From contig JAGPYM010000001.1 in assembly GCA_020736575.1 (NCBI GenBank), positions 1-64,000 of the forward strand: a stretch of 64,000 nucleotides of DNA. The letters are read 5' to 3'. Position 1 is the stretch's first letter; every line of letters begins with the position of its first letter. Below the pieces are notes generated by a model that was not told the origin of the DNA, did not search any database, and saw only the letters and a list, made by a program, of their open reading frames with translations. Shown one piece after another: positions 1 through 10,873 of this stretch. Source of the DNA: Thelonectria olida (lineage: Eukaryota > Ascomycota > Sordariomycetes > Hypocreales > Nectriaceae). The position numbers and the translations under genes were made by a program.

Positions 1-816
1 CCAGGCGTGGCGCCGAAACGAAAGAAGGGAGTGAGTGACTAAGCCAACCTAGGCAAGGCGGATTCCAAACATGCCATCTCAGTGCAAGGCATTTTCGGGA
101 TTGGAAGGGGAATGGTCGCTGAGCACTGCCGCAATCCAGCACGAAGCCACCACCCAACTTTGAAGAGTTTTGGCTTCGCCATCCAGGCGACAGCATTGGA
201 TGGAGCAGGTCAAGTCACCCGGGACTCTTGAGCCCAAGGTACTATCTGTTGAGGCTGAGACATTCATTACGATATTGGCTACATTCGCATTGCTCTCACT
301 TACGTCTCTGCCTCTCCAACCTGATTTGACGGCGACCTGCTTGACTGCTTTCGGAAATGGCCTAGCGAGATTCAGACTGCCCTGTTGTTGACCAACGAGT
401 TGCGTTGTCGCATATGTAGTCTAAGACAAATAGACTATTTGCACTCGAGAGGCCGGTTGGCTGGCGCAAGTTCGTTCAAGCCAAAGGACGTGCCAGCCCA
501 GATCGACCTTGTTTGTTCGTAGTTGACTCGGACTAATCTTTCAGCCCAGACGCCACTCGCCGAAAGGGATTGTCCTCTTGCGCATCGAGTCCAGATAGTT
601 ACTTGAATGTGACTAGCACCGCCCACAGCCACTTCCAGCATTCACCGCTCCTCGGCACATTGTCGAGGCTTGAGGACGCCGGCTCATGCAAGCCACCTGT
701 TAAGCCAATGCTATTTAATCGGCAAAGGACCCCGTCGTGGGTGATCACGTTCTGGGCCTCTGTCCTGCCCACAGGGACCAATCTGCTCGTTCATATATCT
801 CGACCGACCAGTCGCA
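1..816. other. Intergenic, no gene seen
   Basis: I see no conserved coding motif, RNA gene or repeat in this stretch. Short open frames exist on both strands but have no recognisable domains and overlap each other. Confidence 0.5.
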
Positions 817-1711
817 ATGCGTCGATCAAGAATCATGGGGGCGATGGCGTACATGCTCCTCGGAAAGGTAGTCGCCCAGGCACCGCGCACATTGAGCCCA
901 GAACTTGGCAACGCGCAACCCGGGCCTCCTGAACTAGGGCTGCGACGGCGACAGCTAGACAACGACTTTACCTCGGGGACTCTCACTATTACCATTGCAC
1001 CAGACGAAACGTGCGGTTTCGATTAGAATGGAGACCCGGCTTGGACATGCGAGAACGGCCGGCGCTGCTCGTGGGAGTCAGGCCGGCTGAATCGTGCCTT
1101 TTGCGGTTAGCAAGACCTTAACACGACTTGTCTGGACAGCCCCGTCGCTTTCAACACAGACGTATGCGACGATGCGTGCATTTCGAATAGATACAACGCA
1201 CGATGGTAAGACGCGAGATCGCTGTTCTCCCCGCCTCTCCAACTAACCTTTGTGTCCACAGCACGTCGTCAACTCACCGCTCTAGTGGTAGTGCCCCTGT
1301 CGGTGCCATAGTTGGAGGTGTAGTCGGTGGCCTTGCCGTCATCGCCCTGACCGTCCTGGGAGTCATAGGAATCCTGTTTCTGCGTCGCCGGAAGCGCAAC
1401 GAGACCGCGCCATCAGGCCCTGATCCTGGGCTGGCGCCTCAAAGCCATAACCAGTCGACCATGCCAGACCCGATGAATACCATGGCCTCTCCAACCTAGC
1501 CCGGGGTATATGGCGTCAACGCGTATTCACCCGCCAAACATGACGGCCATACCATGTCGCCGCAGCCAACCACCTCGCCTCATCCAACATATCAAACCAC
1601 ACACGCTCCGCCGCCTATTCACGAGGCTCTAAGTCCCGGTCTTGTGCAATGTATGAGCTGGACGGTGGAAGAACTGACAACCATCATCATTCGATACAAG
1701 AATTACATTAG
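817..1711 (+). pseudogene. Mid2-like single-pass membrane protein, pseudogene
   Basis: The ATG at 817 opens a signal-peptide-like N-terminus (MRRSRIMGAMAYMLLG) followed by a Cys-containing ectodomain, then after an intron (1206-1261; GTAAGA donor, CTAAC branch, CACAG acceptor) a Gly/Val-rich transmembrane helix ending in FLRRRKRN and a Pro/Ser-rich cytosolic tail. This order is typical of fungal Mid2-like/WSC-like cell-wall stress sensors. The frame is broken by TAG at 1024-1026, 1108-1110 and 1497-1499, with homologous-looking sequence continuing in frame after each. A one-base frameshift near 1648 then restores a family-like tail (MYELDGG... QELH) ending at TAG 1709-1711. All three stops fit CAG to TAG change. 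It was probably a plasma-membrane sensor; now it should not yield a full product. The family name is from motif recognition, not a search. Confidence 0.7.
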
Positions 1712-2527
1712 AGTGCCTGTTTTGCAAAGTCTGGGACGGCCACCGAGTCGAAGCACTGATTGGGTTGGTGTTGACTTCGTAGACACTGTCCACAATGTAT
1801 CAGGAAACAATCCTTGCGAGTTCTATACTGACATAATGTCCAACACGAGTCTCCCCACGCTTGTTCTCCAGACTTGCTCCTGGGGATACTGGTCATCACC
1901 AACCCCCGAGGGCCACCATGGTTCAGACTAGGTAGTGAGCTGACAACGTGCATACGGCTAGGAAAGCTACCACATAGTTAACGTAGTAGTCTAGTGGAGA
2001 TGCAGATTTGATCGCGGGGCGAGGGTGACATTATTACCGGATCTGGATTTGACGGGCTGGCGGCAAGCTCCAGCGGCGCAGCCACGGCTCATGCGGATAG
2101 ACACTCCAACACTTGTAGTACGAAGTACATGGCTCACACAACCATCCTTTGCGCTTGTTCATATACTGCGCCTGCAGGGACTTCCACCAGTATTTACGTT
2201 GATGTTACATCAGCTCTCCCTAGAGACGTCATGGTGGAGTGAACACGAGAGTGATTCAAGGCACAAATGATCGGAAGTCCAGTTGGATACCCAATTTGAA
2301 ACACGATGCTATAGTTGTAAGAGGAACACGATTAATCGAATCCGGGGTTCCTTCAATTATTCCATGTGATCATATTGCAAGGAGAGCTACAAGTGAAACA
2401 AACCCACAAGCAGAACCTCATTCCATGAATCATATCTAGGGTACCATAAAGCTTCATCTTGGCTCATGCGGAAGTTCTTGATCAAATTAGCCTCATCCAT
2501 CCGTGCAATGTCCTCCATGTAGTCAAG
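1712..2527. other. Intergenic, no gene seen
   Basis: The stretch lies between two pseudogenes. Only short overlapping open frames without recognisable motifs are present. It may be degenerate sequence, but I cannot name a parent. Confidence 0.4.
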
Positions 2528-3010
2528 TTAGTTGCTGCTGATCGCATTGGTAATATCCTCTACTCCAGCGAATGAAAGCTCAGTCATCGTCTCCTCCAGA
2601 GTCGCTTCGCAATTTCATCTCCTTCAGTCTTATTGATGATAGGAGCCATATTAGGAAATCAGCTTGGGTTCAACTTGACATGTTGAGGGTTACTCACGGT
2701 CGTATCAAGCCGTTCTCGACACACTGGCCATGAGCTTCTTGGCCGAATTCAGCCACGGCATGTACAATGGAACGGGCACCCATGTTGAAGGGTTTGCCAA
2801 CCAGACAGGTGAAGATGCGGAAGATGAAATCAGCAAGAGTGCATTTTCCATCTCGTTGGAGTTCCAACCCGTAACAAAAGCCCGGGTTGACGACATCCAC
2901 GGCAACGGCGGACGCAGGCACTCGCTGAGCAAGTTCACTCAAGAACTGTCTGAGAAGCTTGGATGTGCCGTAGCTTTTTGACCCTCGAAATCTGGAGCCA
3001 TGTTGGAGTT
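2528..3010 (-). pseudogene. Short-chain dehydrogenase/reductase fragment
   Basis: Reading right to left, the sequence encodes the second half of an SDR: the active-site YGTSK motif, then VDVVNPGFC and a TypeII-like C-terminal region (GARSIVHAVAEFG). The N-terminal Rossmann half with its TGxxxGxG cofactor loop is absent; nothing like it is found up to 3500. Frame problems: a shift just upstream of the YxxxK motif near 2985, a GTGAGT donor near 2696 with no clear matching acceptor, and a one-base deletion near 2603, after which the frame resumes to a stop at 2528-2530. The relic was probably an oxidoreductase of the WWOX/retinol-dehydrogenase-like group. It is truncated and frameshifted, so no active enzyme is expected. 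Confidence 0.65.
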
Positions 3011-4119
3011 GCTTAGCTCGAGGACGAAGGGTAGGATCCCGAAAAGAAGATGAAGATGAGAAGTGAGAAGTGATTAGCGAAAGTAGTAGCAAAAGTCATA
3101 AGCCGCTTATGTTAGTCTCATACCATCAGCTTCGTCCGTGTTGACGGAGTATTAACTGCGTCCGGCGAGGCTCCGGGACACCACAAAGACGAGAGAATTG
3201 CACATGACGGAGGAATTGTTGATCTAATTCGGCCCAATACTGAGCAGGTGCCTCCTTCGATCAGCCTCCATTTTACGTCGTGTATGAAGCAACTAACTCA
3301 AAGAAATGGGCATGCACCATGCGGCAATCGCGATTGTCTGAGTCTTGGTCTTTTATTGCCCAGAATGGAAATGCGGACAAGACACCTGTGGGTCTGGTCT
3401 CTTTGCCCCCACTTGCCTACTGATTAGATCGGCGCTAGTGAGGCAAAGACAGACGGGGTTTTGCTAGGCACACACCCCAGCACCCCGTTGCACGCATTCT
3501 TAACCAGCGCAGTTTTGTAAAGCTTCTCACGCAAATGTCGTCGCCATTAAGGCTCTTTCAAATCCCAGACCTCAAGGATAGGCTTATGTGGGAAAAAGCC
3601 ATGTCCTTTAAGGGTCATAACATCAGCATCAGCAAACCACCATGTCTAAACGAAAGACATCGGGCTTGAACCGACAGGGACCCACGGCCGGCCGGCCAGA
3701 CACCCACGATGAAACGAAGAAGTCGCACCAGTCTGGCATCATTCCGAGTGTCGGGCCCAAGTAATCCAAAGTGTGTATGTTTTCCTGGGCAGTGAGGTGG
3801 CACAAGTCGTATACAAGGAGAAGATTCTTTTTCCCACTTGGGTGGTTCGCCAGCAATCGATATGAGGAATCACAGGAAAGCACTAACAGAGTCTATCAAC
3901 AATGGGAGACTTTTTTCCTTTCAAAACATACTTAGAGACGCCAAAAAAAAAAAAGACAATTAATAGTATTGGCCTTTACCTACTTACGTTGTCACGATGT
4001 GAGAGGTATGACGGACGTGATTGCAGGGATCGTCGGAAACAACCGACGAGTCTTCGACTTCAACTACCAGCAGCAGAGTGCGATGCACACAACTTCAGAG
4101 AAACACTCGACATTAACGT
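3011..4119. other. Intergenic, no gene seen
   Basis: No recognisable gene. A 13-base A run lies near 3945. The right part probably contains the 3' untranslated region of the SRAP gene that ends at 4120. Confidence 0.5.
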
Positions 4120-5370
4120 CTATTGGCTCTTACTAAAGAACTGTGTAATTTTCTGGCCCTTGACGGGCGTAGACTTCACTTTGCACTTTGAATGCCTGTT
4201 CTCAGTTGCGCTAATCTTGCTCGTGTCCCTCCGCTTACTAGCATCTGACACATGATCGCTGTTTGAGATAGCAGAGGCCTTGCGCTTTTGGCTCGAGGGC
4301 TCATCGACAACTTGTGCCTCATTTGGATGCTTGCTGTCCATCATACCGCCATTTTCATCCTCGGCCTTCTGCCCCTTTCTTGCCTCTGTTTTTGAAGTGG
4401 TATCTTTCTTGGGGGCTCTGGCAAACATATTTGCAATGTTGGACTTGTTCTCCTTACTGTCCAAAGGGATCACAAACGATGGAGAGTTGTTGCCGACTTT
4501 CCCAACGCCTTTCATCACAGGATAGACTGTCAGCTTCCCATCGAACGGCTTGAGGAGAGACTGGAGTTCGCGGGACCATTCCTTCCGTGAGGGATCCAGC
4601 CACATCTTGAGGTCGTCAGACCCTGGCTCTAGAATCACTGGCATGCGGTCGTGCAAAAATTTCAGTTGCTTGTTGGAATCAGTGGTAATGATGGTGTATG
4701 TGTAGTGTTTCTCGTCGGAATCTGGTAAAGTATGAGCATGTATGGGTAAGATGCAGGGAGCGTGTAACCCCTCACCTTGGTACTGCACGCAGTCCCATAG
4801 CCCCGCAAAGCACATGAGGCGACCATCTTCTCGCTTGGTGAAGTGAGGTGTCTTTTCCTTGGGGCCGACCTTGAGCCACTCAAAGAAGCCTTGAGCGACA
4901 ACGATGCACCGCTTCCTGGCCTTCATGGACGCCCACATGCCGCCCGGCGTGCTCAGAGAATCGCTCCTGCAGTTAATAGTCTTGAGCATCGTTCCATAGT
5001 CTGGATTTCGTTTTGTCCAAGAGGGAACCAAACCCCATTTCATGGACTGGAGCATGTACTTTGTTCCAACAGCCCCGGAGCCAGGAGTCTCCGTGTTGCT
5101 CTGTTCACGGTTGTCACTATGAGGCCCGGACGCCTGGCCAGAAGCGTCGGCACGGTAGACAATGCCATGGTATCCAGGAGCAAAATTGTAGCTGCTTCGA
5201 GGAGCACCATCTCCTTCATCGTTTGGCGCGTCATCCACGGGCATGTCATCTTCCTCAAACATCTGTCGAATCTGTGACGGGCGCTTTGTATCATCGATTC
5301 ACTGTCAGTGAAAAAGAGGCACCCGAGGACTATAGACACGTACCAAGGCTAGAGCATAACGGCCGCACAT
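4120..5370 (-). CDS. SRAP-domain protein, HMCES/YedK type
   Basis: Exons 5344-5370 and 4120-5283 (60-nt intron) give 396 aa. The protein belongs to the SRAP family, which forms covalent crosslinks with abasic sites in single-stranded DNA and shields them. The catalytic Cys2 of MCGRYA lies in the 27-nt first exon; without that exon the protein would start at an internal Met and lack the nucleophile. Other family residues are visible: the WGLVPSW block, Glu of GFFEWL (about residue 134) and His of HDRMPVIL (residue 210). The tail beyond about residue 290 is charged and low-complexity, ending in GQKITQFFSKSQ, which resembles a PCNA-interacting peptide although the Gln is one place off the canonical QxxIxxFF spacing. 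Nuclear action is inferred from the family. Confidence 0.93.
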
Positions 5371-5677
5371 AGTTGTTCTATTCTTTCTCTTTTTTCCCGG
5401 CGGCTTGAACACCAAGGATAGCGTTACTCATTTCACGTCAAGCGATATCTCGGGAATGCTCATGCTGGCATGATTTCGATCAGCTTCAGTTCGATGACGC
5501 GGGCCCAGTGCGCGAAGTCACGTGGAGTGTGGCGGGCAGCCATTAGGTAATGTTCCGTTCTACCAGGAACGCTCAAGTCAAGCCGTAAGTTGCATCGCAT
5601 CAGTCAGAGATTCCTCCTTTCAAAATCACGGTCATTATACTCAATAAACAGATTCCATTTCAGTTCTTCTGCACCTT

Positions 5678-8600
5678 TTACACCTTTCGACGAGCGTTCC
5701 GCTTCATCATTGCTTCCGCAGCCCAAGCAGTTTCGAATGCCGTTGGCCTCTGTTTCAAGTCCTTCTGTTGAATACCAAGGCGTCGAACGACTTGGAATGC
5801 TCCGGTTCCCACCGACATTGTTTGGCCCATGATGATGCATTCACTGACACCCTCAATCTGGTCCGTCTTCATTCCTGCCGCTGCTTCGAAGAGATGGTCT
5901 GGCGTTTTCTCGAACGAAGCGAGCTGAAGCACGCTGTCGCGCATCTTGGACAAGCCAAAGCGCGTAATCCCAAGAACTTCGCCCTTGTACGTCATGACGT
6001 CGGCGAGAAGCTGCATGTGTCGCGGATCGATGCCCATGTCACCCATCACTTCGCCAATTTCGTCGGCAATCGTCGTTCTCGCCGCTTCGATGCCGAGAAC
6101 ATCTCGGCATTCCATCACGCTATTGCTTCGAGTCGAGGTACCAATGACCCCCTCTGTGGTCATACAGGCTCGAAGGCCATAACCTTCAACAAGAACTTTG
6201 TGCGTGTTTTGCTCTGACGTCTGGATAATCGCACGGGTTGCCTCCGGGTAGCCGGAGATAAAAACAGACGGAAGAGCTCGTCGAAGGAAGTTTGCCCTCA
6301 GGAGCATGTCGCCACTCTCTTCCGCAGCCGCTTTGCTTCGAGCCGTGGCCTTCTTTGTTGCATCACTAACATCCCTCACCCGTACCACGATCCTCTCGCC
6401 GTCGATAGATAGATCTTCCCTCGCGATCTTCAGCTTCCGCTGCTTGCAGATTGCCTCAGCAATATCGTAGGGGCCAATTCCCAGATGCATGTCTGCGAGG
6501 GCATCTGAATCGATTTGTAGAACAACATTGCCCTCGCTCGTGCGCCATTCATCCTCCACAAAGCGCAGGACATCCGAGACGTACGTCTTCTCGATTCGCG
6601 CTTTGACGACCCTCGCCGCCTCGATTTGCTGGTCGTTGAGAAGTGGGCATGTGATGACGGGTGTGCTGATTGACTTGGAGGCGTTGATGATTTCTTTGAT
6701 TCGGGGTACACCTTGGGTGATACTCATACCGGCAACACCAGCAAAATGAAAGGTCTTGAGAGTCATCTGGGTACCAGGTTCACCGATGGAATGAGCGCCG
6801 ACAGCGCCGACAGCGTGTCCAGGCTCGACATGAGCCTTCTTGTACTTTTCGAGGCAAAACTTGATGAAAAGGCCGAGGGTAGAAACCGATACCTTGGCTG
6901 TACGGTCGGCATGGTCTTGGGCCGTGTCTCTGACCATGAGATCTCCCTCGAACCCAGCGAGTTTCCGTACTCGCTCAAGTTTCGATGCGAGTCCCTCAAC
7001 ATGACTTTCAATGGCCTTGAGGAATTTTCTGGCGCTTTCATGCTCATCGATTGCATAATCGCTAGTATCGTCGTAATCGAGTGGCTCGTTGTACAGAAGA
7101 CCGCGTCTCACGAAGCGACGTCGTTCCTTCTCTAGGACTGAGTCACAAAATGACCTGATTTCATCTGGCGTCATTGATGCCTCGTTATTGTCCCAAGTCA
7201 GACTTTCGGCGTGAGTCCAGGTGCGTTGAAAGTGTACTGGCTCTGCAGCACCCTCCATGTCAACAGGATCAAGCTTATCCGCGCCAAATTGGAATTGAAC
7301 AACGCCACCACCAGATGTGCGAACTGTGTCATCATACTGAGTTGACAAATCCTCCAGAGACTTCATCAATCGTCGCGACATGTAACCCGTCTCTGCGGTC
7401 TTGACGGCTGTGTCAACCAGACCTTCACGTCCAGAAATGGCGTGGAACAGGAACTCCGTGGGCAATAGACCAGTGTAGAAGCTGTTCTTGACGAAACCTT
7501 TGGATGGTGGTTGTCGAGCGTTTTTGTGGAAGTGTGGCAAACTTCGGTCCTGGAAACCATCAGGCACACGCTCTCCTCCGATAATTTGCTGTCCGACAAC
7601 AGCAACCATCTGAGCGACATTGATATCCGAACCCTTGGAGCCAGACTTGGCCATGATGAGGGGGGCGTTGTTCCGACTCAAGGTATCGATACAATACGAA
7701 CCGGCTTGCTGTCGAACCTTGCTGAGAATTCCTGAGATGGAGTTTTCCAAGGTTTGTTCCATGTTACAGCCGGGGGCCTTCTCAAGCTTGCCGGCCTTGA
7801 ATGTCTCGATCAAGTCATCACACTGCTTGTACGCAACAGAGACGAGCATTTCCTTCTCTTCCTTGAGCTTCTCGGTCGGGAAAACATCGCCAACACCAAT
7901 TGAGAAACCTCGATTGGTAAGCTGCCTGGCGCAAAGCTTGGCAAGTCTGTTCATTGCAATGACGGCTTCATCCGGACCAAAGTCACGAAGGATAACGTAG
8001 AATATTGAGTCCTTTTTGCCCGAACCGACCGTAGACTTGTCCATTCGGCCACACATGACTTCGGAGTTGCGAACGACGAGCCAACCATCGTTAGGGTCCA
8101 TATCGGGGCACTGGCCAGGGCGAGCTTTGTAGGCTCGACATTTGGCATCCAGGTTGATCTTGACTGGTGAATCCTTGTTCGGACGCATGAGCATGTTGAA
8201 AAGCTGTTTGCCAGTCCACAATGCCTGGGGCACAATAATAGCCGGGGGTGGCAGCTCCACGTGGGTTTTGCCATCCATCATGTGCATACACATGTACGTA
8301 AAAGTCTTCCGGTCGAAAAATCGATCTTTGCTACTCAGCAAGAAGGCTGCCGTAATGAAATCCTGGGTTGCGGCAATAATAGGCTCCCCGTTTTTCGGTG
8401 TTGCCAAGTTGTGCTTGATGCCCATGAGGTTGATGGCCTCAGCACGCGCCTCCTCTGTCTGCGGAACGTGAAGATTCATCTCATCTCCGTCAAAGTCTGC
8501 GTTGTATGGTCCGCAGACACATTCGTTCAGCCTAAAGGTTCTCCAAGGTCGTACCTTGGCGAGATGGCTCATGATACTGAGTTTGTGGAGAGAAGGTTGA

Positions 8601-10205
8601 CGATTGAAGAGGACAACATCATTATCCTCCAGATGACGTTCAACAATGTCCCCAAAAGAGAGGTCACGAGCGACATATTCCCTGTTTCCGAACTTCAAGG
8701 AGATCTTGTAGCCACCGTCATCTTTCTTGATCACCTGCTGGGCGCCAGGCCAAACATCAGGCCCGTTCCTAATGCATTGACGTAGCTTTTCAATGTTTTG
8801 GCGCTGGACTCGTTCGGGATACGTAAGGTTCTTAGCAACCAGCTGGGGGACAGCGACTTGATCGATACCGAGATTGGGATCTGGGGAAATGACAGTGCGA
8901 CCAGAGAAGTCCACACGTTTGCCTGAGAGGTTGCCTCTGAATCGTCCTTGCTTTCCTTTCAATCGCTGACAGAAGCCTCTCGTTGGTTTGCCAAAGCCAG
9001 GCTGTTGGAGTCCGGGCACATCGCTGTTGACGTACATGGCGATCTGGGTCTGCAAATATTCCCATTGTTCCATGATGGTCTGGACGGGTGACCCTTTCTG
9101 CAAAGCGGATCGAATCATACCGCTGACCCAGACAATATCGGCGAGCTTCGTAGTAATATCGTCTTCGTTGCTGGCGTTATCCTGCGCGACAGAGGGTCTA
9201 ATACAGACTGGAGGGGCAGGCAAGAACTGCCAAATGAACATTTCGGGACGACCTTCGGCAGGATCGAGACCAAGGAGTTCGCAGTCGGTCGGACTTATCA
9301 TCTTGAACAAGTTGAGAACTCTGAGAGGGTTGAGATCTTCCATGGCCTTGCGGAGATGCTTCTCCAGCTCCGGGTTTTCGCGTCTCGCTGCGGTAAAGGA
9401 GTTGTCAAACTTGACCTTGCTCTCTGGAGGCACCTTCTTGGCAGATGTAGACTTGTTGAAGAAGGAGAACTTGTCGTGGGCAAGCTTGAGAACGCCAATC
9501 TTTCGGATTTGTCCGTTAATAGAACCGCAATAAGGGCACGTCCGGATTTTTCGGCATTGCTCGTTGATTCTCTTGCAGATCTGGGTTCGACGAAGGTTGT
9601 CTAGAAATGGGCGCCTCAGCTCTTTGAGAAACTGCCTTCGATCGGGCTCTTCAAGGAGCACTCGGCCGCAGTCCTATGTGCAGTTAGAATACTTATCTGC
9701 AATTGCTATGTTGGTGAATGAAGCTACCTTGCAGATTTCCTGGAGGATCGACATGATGAAACGCAAATAGCCGACGTGGAATGCCGGCAATGGAAGACGA
9801 ACATGGCCGAAGTGGCCATTGCAGTCTTTGAGCGCTTCAAGGCAGGTGGCGCATTTTCCAAGCTTGCTCGAGGTACCCTAAATGCGATGATTGGGTTAGA
9901 GCAATAACAAGACGTAAGTTGGGATGGCGAGAGGCTCACAAGTCGTGAATCGAGGGGTCCGTGACGGTATGGAGCGCGATTGTTCTCGATGTCGTAGAGA
10001 AGACGGTCGGAAACTTCGAGTACAGCTTGGTTCGCGATATCTTGGTTGGACCTGCGCGCAAGACGGGTGGTTAGAAACGCGTAAGAAAAGAGCTTGTCTG
10101 GGGGGATCCCGACTGAATGCCAAACTTAATGCCCTTGAATCGTTTCGGCAGCTTATCTACAAGCTGCTGCTTGACAGGGCTATCCGCGGACATGGTCGCG
10201 GCCAT
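5678..10205 (-). CDS. RPO31: RNA polymerase III largest subunit (RPC1/Rpc160)
   Basis: Exons 10114-10205, 9940-10051, 9729-9877 (with 9728) and 5678-9673 give 1449 aa, close to the yeast 1460. It is the catalytic subunit that transcribes tRNA, 5S rRNA and U6 genes. The N-terminal Zn site (CATC...CHGH-like CNGHFGH), clamp, and active-site loop NADFDGDE are clear; the model puts the three Mg-binding aspartates at 511, 513 and 515, the numbering reported for yeast Rpc160. The trigger-loop/bridge region (GEPGTQMTLKTFHFAG) is intact. Pol III rather than Pol II identity follows from absence of the heptad CTD and the Rpc160-like start (KRFKGIKFGIQS). Intron 1 (10052-10113) uses a weak GTCGGG donor, the only choice that keeps phase and homology. 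Two in-frame ATGs exist, at 10205 and 10193. Confidence 0.95.
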
Positions 10206-10873
10206 GTTCAGATTTGTCTTGAGCAATCAAGGCGAGTAAATGGACTGGTAGAGAAAGGCTGGGATGATTAGACTGGGGAGGCACAGTCAGAAAAAAAACG
10301 GTAATGTGAGGACGCAACTCGAGCCGGGTGGGAGCCGTAATCGCATGCGCTAGAGGTCGGATGCTCGGAGCGACGATTCAGGTTTCGAGACGAGCGACAT
10401 GGCCAGTGGCAGGCTGGAGATGCGGGTTGCGAAGGACGGGATCTGCTGGTTGTGCGATGCGAAAGCGAAACAAAATTTCCCACTGGCCTGAAGTTGCGTA
10501 CGAAGTATGCGGAGGAGTGGATGGTGACGGAGGTGGGGTGGCGGGCCTTCTTATGACTCTAAAAGCTCGTACCCCACCACGCTGCTGGAACTTACAGTTC
10601 AAGGACTTTATTCATGAGAAATTCAAATACCTTATTATTAGTGATGAAGCAGTGCTGGTGTTTTTGTACGGAAGATTATATGAATCGTTTCGTCGGTAAT
10701 TACAAGTGTACTTGAGCCCTGGACTCATGCTCTTGCCCTCGGCCTTGGAATTGAATGACCTGAGTACATCTCGGCGCATTCATCCCACCTGAACAATCCC
10801 AACTCCAAAACATGTGTGGCATTTACACTATAGACTACCTTTTTCATCATCAGGCAAATGTCATCCTAGGCAG
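10206..10873. other. RPC1 upstream region / DDHD gene 3' end
   Basis: Both flanking genes are on the minus strand, so this holds the promoter and leader of RPC1 and the terminator of the DDHD gene. I see no additional gene or distinct element. Confidence 0.5.
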
